A stretch of DNA of 64,000 nt from NCBI GenBank assembly GCA_037903475.1, contig JBAJFG010000280.1, forward strand, positions 1,178,001-1,242,000, in the 5' to 3' direction. Position numbers and translations under genes: made by a program. The notes under the pieces are model-generated. The model was not told the DNA's origin, searched no databases, and worked only from the letters and a program-made list of their open reading frames with translations. Position 1 is the first letter of the stretch. Every line of letters starts with the position of its first letter. Shown piece by piece: positions 48,517 through 62,300 of the stretch. The stretch comes from Ancylostoma caninum. Taxonomy: Eukaryota; Nematoda; Chromadorea; Rhabditida; Ancylostomatidae.

Positions 48517-48603
48517 TACATTAAATATCAGCTGTACTGAATTTAAAAAATTAAATTGAAAAAAGATCGAATAGTGGCGGGAAACTTTTGCGACAACCTA
48601 ATA

Positions 48604-50800
48604 GATTACCTATCTTCCCAATGATGCATCCGACTCAAAGGGCAACCACATCCTTCCTAGCCCCTTTTTTTTGTGGATCCGGGCACAGGTTTCCGAGGCT
48701 TAACCTGTTCAATAGCTCGGGACCCAACAAGGGCTCCTTATTGATTGCTTAGCTCTTTGTTTCCGATTGTTTAAACCTCAATGAGACCCAAACAGGTTTC
48801 CTTTCCTGGGAAATTTTGTTTCCCAACATTTTCAGCGATTTCTTTCTGTTTACCATTTAAGTGGGAATACTTGAGTATAACCACTTTTTCACAGTTTTCG
48901 CTCAATGGAAAGTTAATGGGTTCAGAAACGCTCCTGAATGTTCTCGACATGCTCGTAAGTCTCTGGATTGCTTTGAACAAAGTTTTTAGAGTTAGTTTCA
49001 AAGGTTTTGCTATGGGCGGAGTCACAGCGTTTGCGGTTGCGTCGCGTTTGGAACGGTGCTGTATATACCTGATAAGATCCTGAAACAGGAAAATTTCCAC
49101 TACCATATTATTATCTTGCTTCTCCTTTTTTGCCCATTTTTTTTTGAAAATAAAAACAAGTAGAACATTTAATGCGCATTTAATTCTGATACCAAATAAA
49201 TTGCTATGAATTTGTGATCTACAAGAAGACGGGAAAAACTTTCTGTTCGCGTTTTCCGTTCCCATAACTTGTACTTCCCTTTTTCCCAGCTTTTTTTTAC
49301 TGCTACAACGCTGGAGAACTCCCAACATGAAGAGTCCAGACACGTCTACTCTAATTTCACGCCCATCCTCGCCATTTGCGTTTGATCATCAAGTGGAGAA
49401 AATTCGTATACGCTCGTTCGTTCAGTGATGGATGGTCGTATATAGGCGTCGCCTTTTTTTCTGTTGTCCTTGTCGGGGCGGCAATGCCTATCTAACTGCG
49501 AAATAATGCGATTTAATGACACATTAAGTTGTCAGACATGTTCTCGCCGTTTCGTACAATTCTTCTGTACAATTCCCCTCCCCCCCCCCCCTTGTGCTGT
49601 TTTGCAATTTGGCTAACGGCACATACCCATGAAAAGTGTTATTCTCACTTTACAATGTTTTTAACGTCCGTCAATAGAGTAGTTTTACCTAACCTCCGCG
49701 CATTACCACCGGATACTTCAGGCGGCTTGAAAACACAATTCTAACATTTGTTTTGATCCGCCTTCCAATTTTCGTCAAAAAGCGTCAGTTGGGGTAGGGG
49801 ACGACATCTGTACCATGAATGGACAACAATTTGCTAGTAGACAGGCAGAAAAGCTTGAAATAGCCTGGAACTATATTAGACGACCCAGGTAAACCTGGAT
49901 GAGTGGAGCTCAACTGGTGAGCGAGGAGCTCCTCGCCTACAATACTCAAGTTACACCGACCTTTTCCTTTTCCATTCCATTTCCTCATCTGCCCTTGCCT
50001 CCCCTCATTCATCAAACTTTTTCATGTGACGGAGGACGACGGAAACTCATCTTATATCACCAAGATTTTTCATTTGGAACCAATTTCTTTACTTATTCAT
50101 TTATCTATTGCGAATTATGACAATAAAATTCCTCCCCGGTGGCGCTCCACTGAACTTTTCTGCGAGCATCTTCACAAAGCCTTAGGTTTGTCGCGTTTCT
50201 GGTACGCTCCCCGAAGAGTATAGCAGCATCAAACGGTAGCCGCGTCTACTTTCTTTTTGATACATATCGATTGAGGGCGGCGCACCACTGGCGCTCTCCC
50301 TGCTGTCGTCAGAGACCAATCGATAAATACCAAAATCGCTGTACTTCTCGCGGATGGGACAACGTCAGTTAAATTTCATTGAGCTCCGATATTCTAACTG
50401 AACAACTCGAAAACCACAAACTAACACGTTCCGGAGTTCGCCCTTCCAAATTTTTCCATATTTCAAATTGTTGTTATAGTTACTATAGTTATTTTTCGAA
50501 TTGATGTAGCTATTTGCAAGAATAACCTAAAAAGTGCTTTCCACGACAAAAATTATGGTAAAAAACAAACGAATGAAATGCGTTTTTCAGAAAAATTCAC
50601 ATCGCGTACAGAGTTATCTATACCTTCGCGAGCCCTACAATATGATTAAAATAGCTGTGATTAATATTAATAGAAATAATAGAATTAGAATATGATATGA
50701 ATTAATATGAATTAATAGAATTAATAGAAAAATTCACAACATGTATAATTTATCACTCACGGACTTCTATAGAGAGTTGAAGAAGCCCAGTAGACGATTT
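48604..50800. other. Intergenic, no gene recognised
   Basis: A 190-codon minus frame (48771-49343) has no recognisable domain and a lysine/phenylalanine-rich composition typical of chance frames in AT-rich DNA. 50640-50740 is an AATTAATAG-type low-complexity stretch. Confidence 0.35.
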
Positions 50801-50814
50801 GCTTGCGGTAGTTT

Positions 50815-51125
50815 CGGGCGTGGCGGTCAAGACGTACGCCGCGACGCAGCCGCGCCACAAGCGAACGCTTCTTAAGCTCAGGTTGTTTCTTCAAAGTCGA
50901 CGCACCAAATCAGATCGCTGGCCACCTTCTCACAGTTTGTGAGTTCAGATAACACTCATCTGCTTCACTCAAAGTAAGAAAAGTAGTCCATATCCACGTA
51001 GAACTGCTTGTACCTTCGAAGGCTGCAGCCGAGACGCGCACTTGAATCGACCAATCACAGACCAGCAGTGTGCCTTTTGTCACGCAGTCTAGTTTCGGCG
51101 CCTTGTCTGAACGTGCAGCATTCCT
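50815..51125. repeat. Interspersed repeat shared with FAAH-2 intron
   Basis: ACGCCGCGACGCAGCCGCGCC, GGCCACCTTCTCACAGTTT, TTCGAAGGCTGCAGCCG and TGAATCGACCAATCACAG blocks recur in the same order and spacing at 63441-63690. Unknown class; no coding. Confidence 0.7.
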
Positions 51126-52555
51126 GAAGTGTCGGGGAAAACATCCACGTCCAGTTCTCAGCTCGGTGCAAACAGTCTGGGTTACCATAGACCTGGAGAT
51201 TCTTTCCCTGTTGTTATTTTCCCACTAAAGTATTTGTTAATTAAAGGTCTCAAAACAAAGCACATGTGTTCTCCGATCTATTAGCTTGACACAGATAACC
51301 ATAACCCCATCAGAATAGCCCTGGTAGACAAGTGGGCGCGGCCTTGCTACCACAACAGACATTCTGCAAAGGATTCAGGCGGCTTCCAGTTTTTCCAGAA
51401 ATTTTCTCTCCAGGTTTTCTTCCTCTTGTTTCGTCCTTTTGCTAGAATTAGTCCGAGAAATTGATTTTCCTAGACTTCCATGTCATCTTGTAAAAACCCT
51501 TGCACAAACGCGAGTCGATGCAAGTCGATGAAATTCTCGCAGCATGCACTTGGCCCAGTCAATGGTCGATACGACACGGTGGAAAAACTTTCTATGCACA
51601 ACGAGGGGTGCATTTATCACTTGACACCGTTGGATACTTAAGAACTGGAAAGTTCCTGACCACGGCCGGTCCGTCGATGATGAAATTGAGTTTTATGATT
51701 TGTTACACTCCATTTCTTTTGCTGGGGTATTTGTGGAATAGAATGCACCGCCTTGATTTTCTCACTGTTTCATGTTCTCATATATTTTTTTCGAAAACCT
51801 GAAATTTCTCTCTTCGTCCTTTTTTTTCTTGAAGTTAGCAATTTGTACTTTACGATTGAATATAAACGATTGAATTGCATTCAAATTTCCAATAATTTTT
51901 CCTTCTAGAATTTCAAATTCGCACATTTCGATTAAAATGCTGGATTCTGGGGGAATATCTTGAAAATGTTGCTGCCTTTGCCAGTGCAACTTTTGAAAAA
52001 AATTGAAAAATAACAAAATAACCATAATGGGACCACAATCTAGGCTGTGAAACACTTGAGTTATTGGCTATGAGAATTACTATTTGTGCTGCCTTCAAAA
52101 GTTGAAAGTTTTTTTTCTTCAACAAACCAAATTTGGTATAATCCCAAGAATGCGTGCCGTTCAGTTCCTTGTTGTACTGGTGTGGAGCATTGTACCAAGA
52201 AAAAAAGGAGCGTGGACAACTTACGGAATTATGAGTTCACCATTTTATTTTATTTATTACTATTCCAGTTCACTATTTTATTTTATTTATTACTATTCGA
52301 GTTCACTATTTTAATGTGATAGGAAGGTAAAAAATGTGAATATTTCCACTTCGACTTGGGACTCATTTTATTTTCCCACTTACTGATGAAGCGCTTTTCT
52401 GACACCAAAGATTTTTACCTCTTCTTGTGATTTAGAGCGTGTTTCATTCTTTGTTTTATTCTACTACACTTGCGTTTGATAATTCACACGCATTCCCCGA
52501 CTTCCCCCTAACCAATCAATTATCGATCCCTTTGATTATCGATTTTTTTACAGAT
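51126..52555. other. Upstream region of FAAH-1, no gene recognised
   Basis: The 51500-51802 plus frame has no recognisable domain. At 52227-52314 there is a 2.3-copy tandem repeat of about 38 bases (GTTCACTATTTTATTTTATT). TTTTTTTACAG at 52543-52553 immediately precedes the FAAH-1 start and is a likely spliced-leader acceptor. Confidence 0.45.
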
Positions 52556-55500
52556 ATGGGTACGGCGGAAGACGTGGTCTACGCCTTGTCGCGGGTCTAT
52601 CTCGCCATTGTTCATCTCGTCTTCTTAGCGATAAATTATTTCAAAAAGAAACAGCATGTACCGGCACCACACGATGACATCATCATGATGAGTGCCACCG
52701 AAGCCATGAAGAAGATCAAAAGCAGGGAGGTGGGTACTTTTTAGGGGGTACTACATGGGTAATCTCAGTTCGCAGACGTCTTCTTCTCCGCGATGATCTG
52801 GATGTAGGACGCTGCTATTTGGCATCCTCGGACGTCCGAATATTCGATGAATATTCGATTGAATACAAATATTGATCCTAATTTTTCTGTGAGACCCTTG
52901 ATTCACCTCATAATGTTGTCTGAACGGCTTTACTGCACGACACTGTCGCCGGTGACTCAACCATTAGATGTCCTTGCAAATTCAAGTCGTTCACTATGTA
53001 TTTAAGAAAAATCGATCGATAACAGATCGATAATTTGAGCTGTTTTATTTATCCTTTGAGAAAAGGAACGTATCACGCTCATTTACACACATTGTTCAGA
53101 TCACTCCCAGCCAGCTAGTCTCCGCCTACATTCACCGAATCGAACAGGTTTTTGTTTTGACTTTTGCACACTCTCACAAAGTTGCTCCAACACAAACCCT
53201 GATTTTCAGGTGAACCCAATGATCAATGCCGCTGTGGTGACCATATTCGATGAGGCTCGTAAAATAGCAGCTGAGTACGACCAACGAATCGCCGACTGCA
53301 GTGACTACGAGTTGGCAGAGGTGAACTTTTTGTGATGGGCGTGGCGTCCCCATCGCCTCATTGGTCACAATTCAGCTTGTGCGGCGGCAACCACTCTTCG
53401 GCATTCCGTTCAGTTGCAAGGACTCACTCGAAGTTGAAGGGCAAATAGTTACCAGTGGATCGTGGCTTCGTAAAGATCATCGATGTACGAGTACAGCTGT
53501 AGCGGTGAAGAGGTTCTCGAAAGGAATTCGTTGGAGATTTTGGGGATATCTACGGAAAAGGGATGAATTTTCAGGATGCAAGATGCTGGAGCGATCCTTA
53601 TTGCGATAACAAATGTTCCTGAACTCTGCTCGTGGATTGAGAGTAACAATACGGTGTACGGTAGATCACGCAATCCGTATGATTTACGCAGAATTGTGGG
53701 AGGCAGCAGTGGTGGCGAAGGGGCACTTCTGGGCGCTGCGGGAACTCCAGTATGTGTTTCCCTCGAAAAATTTCCGGTGGAGTCCTTTAAACAGCGTTTT
53801 CAGGTGGGAGTTGGTAGCGATGTTGGCGGCAGCATCCGAATTCCAAGTTTTGTTAACGGAATTTTTGGACTCATGCCAACGCCGGGTAGGTTTTCCTAGC
53901 GGAATTTTCCAATAGTTGTGCGAAAATTGCAGAATGCGGGTGCTGATGCTATCCTTTCGGATCCGAGAACATTTTCGCCAAAAATTATCCTTGAACCGCA
54001 GCTAATCTGTATTGTTGCGAGGCCACGCCCCTTCGAACTGAAGACAGCCTCCGTTTTCCATCATCTGACCCATCAGCAAAATCTGACCCAAAAAGTAGGC
54101 AACGTCTTCTTCATTTTATAATAGCAAAAGGTGGAAAGCAAGTCTTTTAAAGGTGCTTCTCTCCTCAAGCTCTACTTTCTTCTTCTCCCCTTCATTATCT
54201 TTCATTTCTTCATATTTTTTACGATGCAATGGTGCAAGATGAATTCGTTGCCTAATGGAGTTTTCTCATTCGCAAAGTGATCGCACTTTCAGATTTTCCC
54301 CATGAAAATGATTAGAAGTTGTAGTATGGCCACGCCCACATGTGAGAATGTTTTATACTACACAAATGCTCATAATAAAAGTAGTTTAGCCTAGGAGAAC
54401 AGATTCCAAGGATGAACATTGAGAGCAGTTAATGGCAGAACTCCTTGAGGCATGGCTAAGCATTCCCTTCTGTATTGTCCAAAAACTTACTGGAATAATT
54501 TTGAGAGTTATATGCAGAGTGTTTTTATTTTGTATCTGCCTCATTCTCGTCTCCTTCTGCGCCTCACATCAAAGGATTTCAGAGAGCAGAGCAAAGTAGG
54601 AGGAAGGAGGACGACTCCTTTATTTTCCAGAAAATTTCAGGATCTGCACACGAGTTGTTCTCTGTGGTTCGGTGCCTACCTCTCAACTAATCATTTGTGA
54701 GAACAGGTAGAAGTGACAAATCAGGAAAAGTGTGAATAGGTCTCATAGAAGGGGTAAATTCACCAACAATCAGTACGTGAACAGTAATAGGTTGTATAAT
54801 CATCGACCGGGATCGAACCTCCGACCCACTACGCGTGGACGTGCACGACTGCCACTGCGCCATACGCACAAGTGCACGCTCCCTCGAAAAATACCTACAC
54901 TAAGTCTGGTGCAGTGGTCATGTAGTTGGTTCAGACGATATTTCTAGATAATTTAGGGGAACAAACGGGAGTATCTCCTATTTATTCTATCTTCCATACA
55001 TTTTTTCTTCAGAATGTTCTAAAATTTTACATAATCTTGTGAAAAATTAGTAGACGCGCAGGATGGATGCTTGTTCTGTTAGTTCCACCAATATTACAAG
55101 ATCCTTCATGATTGAATCTAATAGCAAAGTCTATGTCCCCACAGGACCATAGCTGAATGTTTGTCGATTGATGGGTTACCGGAAAACCGCTGGAAATTTC
55201 TGTGGGCGTGGTCTTTATAAAATTCTCGACAAACCCTTTCTTAACAACTTTTGTTGAAACTATTGTGAATCCGGGAATGTTTCTCAAACCAGTCCATTTA
55301 CAACAAAAAAAACTATGATTCGCTCAAAGACTTGATTTTTTCAGGCATTGTTCCTTTGGACGGCCACGTGCCAGCTCCACTGGGCTACAAAACCCAAATG
55401 CTTCGAGTGGGGCCGATGTGCCGATACGTGGAGGATATTCCCCTGTTGCTTGAGGTATGTTGTAGAAAATACCAGTTACCACATTGTAATCTTCTCGAAT

Positions 55501-58027
55501 TTTTCCCAGGTTATGGCCGGCGACAAAGCGCCCAGCTTACATCTCAGCTCACCCATCGATATCAAGAAGTGTCGCATCTTCTACATGTTTGGTATCCGAC
55601 TTCCTTTAATTAGGTCCCTCACCGATGTCATGCGCGACACCTTGATAAAAGTAGGTACAACATCGGAAACGTTACCAGTTTTCAGGGGATGGGGGTCCAA
55701 AGGAGTCACAATGCAGGATTTGAAGAATCCAGAAATTTGATATAATTCCAGGCAGTGTCCCATTTCGAAAACAAGTTTGACATGGAAGGTATTTGTGTCG
55801 ATCTGCCATATGCAGTAAACCACCCAGAGTTCTACTCTGCAAGTCTGGAGGGCAATATTCCCATGTCGGAAAAGGTCCTAAGCCTAAAGGTAAGGATCGC
55901 CAAAAGATTAAGCAGTTTATGCTCTTATTCCAATCATATTCTTATTTAGGGTGATGCTGGCAAGATGAACGGGTTTAAGGAGTTGCAAAAAGTGATACTT
56001 GGTAAGTCGCATCACACTCTTGCCATGGTCATGCTGGTGCTTTTCGAATCGGCCAAGAGCGAGAACAAGGAAGCGGCTGAAAAGGTTAGTATAAATAAAA
56101 ACTCATGTTTATTGAGAAAAATCCCAGTTTATGGTAAATGCGTGCGTGCGTCAGCGCTGCGAAGCGGTTGCATGCATGCTCAAACACGTCCTGACATGCA
56201 CCATGTGTAAATTAGCGGTCACTCGCCGCCCTCACTTGCTAAAATCTACATGAGCCATGTTAGCACATGTTAAAACGAGAGGGGCAGACGTATTAGAACC
56301 ATGTCGCGAATCAATGCGTGCGGCTGACGCACGGACGCATGTGGTGAGTAATGTGTCGGTCCATCATTCTTAGGTCACAGATTACCGGCCACCTGGTCTA
56401 CCGCGCCGCACCTCCTACGCGATGCGGCAGACCAGATGGGCGGTGCAACGATTGCCGAGCATTGCCGGTATTGATGTTTTGCCCATGTTTTCACCCTTTT
56501 CACCCAAGCAATCCGGAATGAAGACAAAGTCGCAAAGAACACGGTGGAAGACATCGCCCGACAGCAGTGACACCGAGCTGGTTTGCCGCGTCGCGTGGCT
56601 GGTGCGTCGCGGTATAACAGATGGCAGATTTCAACCTGTGTTAGAATCCTGGTGTTTGTGAGCGGTCTATCGTGAGGACAGAAGAGGCGGGGCCACTGTT
56701 CTACAATTGGCCCATTTTTTTACAAAGACGATTGCTTTCATTGATCTTGGCAGCTTCCAACATCTGAGAGGAGGAAGCTTCTATTGACTGATTACTGAGA
56801 GGCGTAGAAACCGTTTCTTCGCTAGATTTGTCTTCATAAACACCTTTGACCCTCATTTCTCTTTACCCTGATTTTTGGGCTATCTCCAAGGTTTTTTTTT
56901 AAATAAAAGTGCTCATGGAAACCTTGTAATAATTTCTTCAACTTCTTTAATCTTCTACCCATCACTTTCTAGGCCATTCAAAAACGAGACCGATTGAAGA
57001 GGCAGATTGTTGAGTTGCTCGGCTTCAACGGTGTTCTTTTCTTCCCATCGTAAGTCAAGAGTTAATTTTTCTCTAGAAATAATTCACAGTAAAGTATAAG
57101 TGTGCCTTATTTTTGCATTGGTGACTAAGTCTCAACAAAAATATGGGGCTCGAGATACATGAAAGGCTAAAGTTTTGCCTCAAAAGGACCTACAGCCAGT
57201 ACAAAACAATTTTTTCTTTTGCTATGGCATGGCATCGAATTATTGGATGCAGTTAAGCTAGCGTTTTGCTGCGAAATTTCTCAATTTTATACATTTTATT
57301 CCGTAAAAGGGACAGCATTTGTCTATGTTATTTTGAAACTGTGTAGGTTCACGAATTTTGTACTGATGAATTAGGTCTCATATTGAGCTATTTGATGCTA
57401 CGAAGTACAAGTGTGCCTTATTTTTGGGACAACTCGAATTTGCGTAGGATAAATACAACTATGTACAGTTCTTTGTTGCAGATGGCCATGTCCGGCTCCG
57501 TTCCATAACGAACCGCTCTTCTCCCTCCTGGACACATCATATACTGCAATATTCAACGCTCTTGCACTTCCAGTGATCCAATGTCCGATGGGTCTGGATG
57601 CTAATGGAATCCCACTAGGAGTACAGGTATGTAATACGGAATTTCTTGCTACATATCATTTATTTCGCCAACGTTTTTATTAAAATTCAGAAGCACAGTT
57701 GAAGAAGAAAATTTTACATTATTATTCAGTTAATATACGCCAAAATGAGGCGGAAGAATGTGAAAAGGGGAAGAAAAAACAACATGGAGTCGAGAAACAA
57801 CCAGAAATCACGATTTAAACTTGTATTTACCACATGTTTTTGGAAATTCACGTGGCACATACACGTTTATTTAAATAATATATTTTCTTAATTACTGTAC
57901 AGTTCAATTACAACACATGCGCTACCATTTTCAGGTTGTTGGAGCTCCAGGATGCGACCGCCTGCTTATCGCCGTAGCAAAGGAGATCAATGAAGCATTT
58001 GGTGGCTGGAAACCTGCTTGGCAATAA
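52556..58027 (+). CDS. faah: Fatty acid amide hydrolase (amidase signature family), 12 exons, 505 aa
   Basis: Hydrolyses fatty acid amides such as N-acylethanolamines. Exons 52556-52729, 53210-53320, 53376-53512, 53575-53749, 53804-53885, 55345-55454, 55510-55650, 55752-55889, 55950-56084, 56973-57049, 57482-57626 and 57935-58027 join in frame (1518 bp). An N-terminal membrane segment is at residues about 6-28 (VYLAIVHLVFLAI). The Ser-Ser-Lys triad is present: K110 (GIPFSCKD), S185 (GGSSGGEGAL) and S209 (GVGSDVGGSIR). The spacings of 75 and 24 residues equal those of mammalian FAAH (K142/S217/S241). The C-terminal part contains PMGLDANGIPLGVQ and ends FGGWKPAWQ. The ATG follows TTTTTTTACAG. 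The donor of exon 3 (AG followed by GTTCTC) is weak but is set by frame and by the paralogue. Intron 5 holds a tRNA-derived SINE. The paralogue lies tail to tail at 59336-63953. Confidence 0.95.
54805..54876 (-). repeat. tRNA-derived SINE head in FAAH-1 intron 5
   Basis: On the minus strand GCGTATGGCGCAGTGGCAG is an A box and GGAGGTTCGATCCCGG a B box, separated by about 35 bases as in a tRNA. An unrelated tail (GATTATACAACC onward) follows. There is no matching acceptor stem, so this is a SINE or tRNA-derived repeat and not a gene. Confidence 0.6.
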
Positions 58028-58249
58028 GTCCAAAAGCTCACATTCTCTCCAATATTCATTTCTGTTCATTTGTTTGTCTGTCTTTTTTTTTCGCTAGCAG
58101 TGCATAATTTCATGGTGCGAACGAGTAAATATTTGTTTAAAAAAATGGGTGGTTAACTATGGCGTAGCCACACCGCAAGGGTCAACTTATACTAGCTACA
58201 TATAGTGCATCAGAAATTCTGGAGGCCCATGATAGAAGGCATCCACAAA

Positions 58250-58990
58250 ACAAACGCCCTATAGAATGTATATGTAGAGCAATTAGCATGTAGTAATTAG
58301 TACGACGTAATATGTATAATATATGTAATAATATAATAATGTAACAATATATGTAGTAGTATGCACTATATAATATATGTAATATATAATATGTAATAAC
58401 ATACTAATTTAATGATATATGTAGTAGCAATTCATACTAGCCACATATAGAATACGTACTCCAATTAGTATGTAGCAATTATTACAATGTAGTATACATA
58501 ATGTATGTAATAATACAATAATGTAATAATACATGTAGTAGTATGTATAATATATGTAATATATAACATATTCATAATATGTAATCGCTTATAATAAATA
58601 ATATAATAGTGCAATAATATACGTAGTAGTGAACTCATACTAGCCACATATAGTATATGCGCACCAATTAGAATAATGTAGTATATATAAAATATTTAAC
58701 AATAAATATAAATTAATATAATAATATTAAGTAACATATATAATAATATAATACTAATGTAATATATATAGTAATATAATATTAATATTAATATATATAA
58801 TAATAATGAAATAATGTAATCATATATGTAGTAGTATATACAGCACATGCAATATATATAATATACATATATGTAATACGAATACTACATATGATGTAAT
58901 AATATATGCAGCAGTATATATAATATATGTAATAAAAATAATATGTATATAATAATACATGTTGTAGTGATTAGTATGTACATAGTTTAA
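58250..58990. repeat. AT-rich repeat block between the two FAAH genes
   Basis: About 740 bases of degenerate repeats built from TATGTAATAATA, ATATATGTAGTAGTAT and ACTAGCCACATATAG (the latter near 58195, 58438 and 58640). Spacing of the ACTAGCCACATATAG motif is about 200-240 bases, which suggests a higher-order unit. No coding. Confidence 0.8.
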
Positions 58991-59335
58991 GATTACAGTA
59001 GAATACAGTAGTTAAACTACGTATTAGTATGTTCCTATAGACAAAGTGTCACACCACAACAATTATCTACATTTATTACACAAATTTCACAACACTTCCA
59101 AACAATGTCCACGACCAATGGTACCGTTTTCAGCAGCACTGACTCGTCTACAATGTAGACAGTACAAATACAGTAATTGCATTTATAGTACAGTAGCACA
59201 TAGTACATACATGAGAAGCTCTCACTACCATCACAGCAACACTATCCCGAACTAGCACAGAATTCTGTCGAGTATCATTACATTGAGGCAATTGGTAAAT
59301 TCCGCATTTCGCAATTCTACACAGATATTATACAA

Positions 59336-62300
59336 CTACAGGGGTGCAGCGGGCACCCAACCACCAAAGCCTTCTTCGAGATCCTTCGCGGCGGCTATGA
59401 GTAAGCGATCCGAGTTGGGAGGAGCGACAATCTGTAAAATCGCCTTTCATTGGAGACGTAGAGATAGGGGAACCGCAAAACTGGCAAGTACCTGCACTCC
59501 CAGTGGCAATCCATTCTTGTCTAAGCCCATCGGGCACTCGATGGCTGGGAAAGCGATCGCGTTGAACAGCGCGGTGTAGGCAAAGTTCACTGGTGCAAGA
59601 AGCGGCTGGTTATGGAATAGAGCGGTGCTTGGCCAGCTGCAAAAAAACCTTCTTGTTAACAGAAACCACAATTCATGCGGTGGGCGTGACATAGCCAGCT
59701 TATCATTGGCTGACAGCGATTACAAGCTCGCCATTAATTTTCCAAAGCAAAAGCATAGTTAAACTATTCACAGCCAGATTTAATGTTCACAAAATAGTGT
59801 AAAATCAATTGAATTGAGGAAAAATTAAATTAAAAAGAATTTAATTGAAAAGAAAAGTTGAGAGGGACAGTATTCAGGCTCTCTGAATCCACATCCTCTC
59901 TCACTAGACATGGAACATTCGGCCAATTTTCACTGTTCGCTCGTATTTCTCAACAAAGCACCCAAAGAACGTAAAACTTGCATATACAGTGATTCACAGA
60001 TGACGACCAATGGCATGAGAGCACAAGAAACGCCCACTAACTCAAAAGCTTGGAGGCGCACTGATAATGCGGAAACATAGTGATACAGTAAGCTTCCCAA
60101 GTTGAATTTAGTTATTTATTTCGTCTATTTATTTATTTACTTATCCAGTCCACTACAAAGATAAGGCTAGATGGAATAGAGATACGAAATAACTCGTAGT
60201 TAATGACTTTCCTTAGTCGATGATTTCTCCTCCCATCTGTTATAGACGTCCCCCCCCCGTGAAAGAAATGGACCAGTGACCACTAGTATATGTCGTTGTT
60301 GATTTTGTTACTTCTTTATTGCTTATTTTACTATGTATTACTTCTTTTACTTCCCTACTATTATGTAGAACAGAAAACTACTGAGCGAGAACTGGTCCCC
60401 AGCTTCCGGGCTATGTTAAAATAGCAGAGAAGGAAAAAGCGAAGAATTATGGGCATAGCTGCTACTTCACTTGTTCTCTATGCTTTTTTTTCATTCACTG
60501 TGCATCTTCTCATTTCGAAGAAGGAGTAGAAAAGAGACGGTTCCTATTATTCCCATGAAAAATATGCAAAACAAACAAACCTTGGGAAAAAGAAGATTCC
60601 ATCGCTACCGAGCAACTCCTTCAATTCGCGGACCAAACGATCACGTTTGTAGCTGATCTGAGATAAAAGTTCTCCGCATAGACTACATGTGATAGAGGAA
60701 ATTCTCGTTAACCTTTTAATCAATATGCGTGGGCCTCTAAGTAAATAAATAGTGTTGGCGTTAGTGCGTGAATTCGCAAAATTACCAATTACCCTGAAGT
60801 TATTTCAAACAGGGTAACAACTTCAAACTGAATGAGAAAAAGAAAAGTGAGGGATCCACTGCCAGTTATTTTTAGATGAAACTTCAGAAATTCCTCTTTC
60901 TTTCGCAAAAAAAAATTGATTTTTCTTGGATGAATAATCCCTAAGTAAAAAAAATGCACATATGGGCCCGATAAATTTTTTTTAACCTAATTACCTCTCT
61001 CTTCTGTTCGTCGCTCAACGCATCTGCATTGTCAATGATGGCTCCAATGATTCCAGGAAGCGTATGATTCGACTTCCCCAAGAAAAATTTAATGAGTTCG
61101 GTGAACGTGTTCACACGGCCTTTAGATCCCTAAACATGCACAAATAACTCTGTACCTAAGTGCATGGGGAAAACCTCCTGTACCTCAACACAGAGCATGT
61201 ATTCAGACAGCTTTGGCCCTCCTTTCACATACATACTGACGACGAACATCTCGATAGCATAACGGGCTAAGGGTAGATCCAGACGATGTGCAATTAGGTC
61301 GTATTTGCGCTCGAAGTAACCAACAGCCTAAAGGAATCATGATGACTACAGAATTCCAAGCTATGAGGATGCTATATCAATAGTAACAAAAGCATTGGCT
61401 TAATAGGTGAGGAATTGTGAGCCAATGGTAGGAAAGAGAACGTAAGTGGACCAATCACAAACGATCACATGTCAAATCCTGCCTCAGGTAAATTTCTAAG
61501 CACAAAATGACAAATCAACAAGTATAATTCCCACCTTGCGTAGCGTATTCCTCATGTCCCTGCTTAATGGTGCGATCAGTGGCACATCGTTGATACCTTC
61601 CATGTAGAATATCTTCAGCTTCCTCATGGATACCGGCTCGTCGAGGTTCAGCGGAGGAACTCTATCACCGCCCATGACCTGTGCACAAACATAATGGTGG
61701 AAAAATAGAAAAAAAAGAGAATGAACGAAGAAATAAATAAAAGTTTCTGTTATTTCACTGAAGCATGAAGAAGAAGACAAATAGAACTCTATCCAACCTT
61801 AATCAACAGTGGAATATCCTCGGCAAATCTGCACATTGGACCAATCCTAAGCATTTGGGATTTGTAGCTGGTAGCCTCCGGGATATGTCCATCCAGAGGG
61901 ACAACACCTAAATTGACATTTCCTATCATACTGTAACACTCTCAAACCGGTACCGCACTAAAAATGGCAAGCCATAAATATTGAAAAGTACCTGGCGTCG
62001 TCTTCATACCAAAGATTCCATTGAAAAACGCTGGCATACGGATGGAGCCGCCAATGTCGCTACCAATACCTATCTGAATGTAGGTTAAAAACCATTGCAA
62101 TACATGTTTTCAAACAGAAATGGCATGAAAGTAAACAAAAATCCATAAAAATTCAAAATAACAGCTATTCGCTTTTACAGCTCGAAACGAGATCAAAGAC
62201 CAATTATTATAGATCAAAAACGAACCACACTAGCAGCAGCTCCCAGCAATGCTCCTTCGCCTCCACTGCTGCCACCAGCCATTCTTCTAGCATCGTATGG

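Larger units (their letters stand above)
46148..48601 (+). mobile_element. mariner element, interrupted by a nested insertion
   Basis: The left terminus TTAGGTTGTCGCGAAAGTTT and right terminus AAACTTTTGCGACAACCTAA are inverted repeats. The TA dinucleotide flanks both sides (46146-46147 and 48602-48603). Without the nested element (47307-48516 plus one TA) the length is about 1.24 kb, typical of mariner. It encodes the broken transposase annotated separately. Confidence 0.92.

Noticed and set aside
48771..49343. 190-codon minus frame
   Set aside because: Low-complexity Lys/Phe-rich composition, no domain, no splice or start context; likely chance in AT-rich DNA.
53918..54121. Additional FAAH-1 exon in intron 5 (frame beginning MRKLQNAGAD)
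   Set aside because: The joining of 53885 to 55345 reproduces the conserved TPGIVPLDGH junction found in the paralogue. This frame has no counterpart there.
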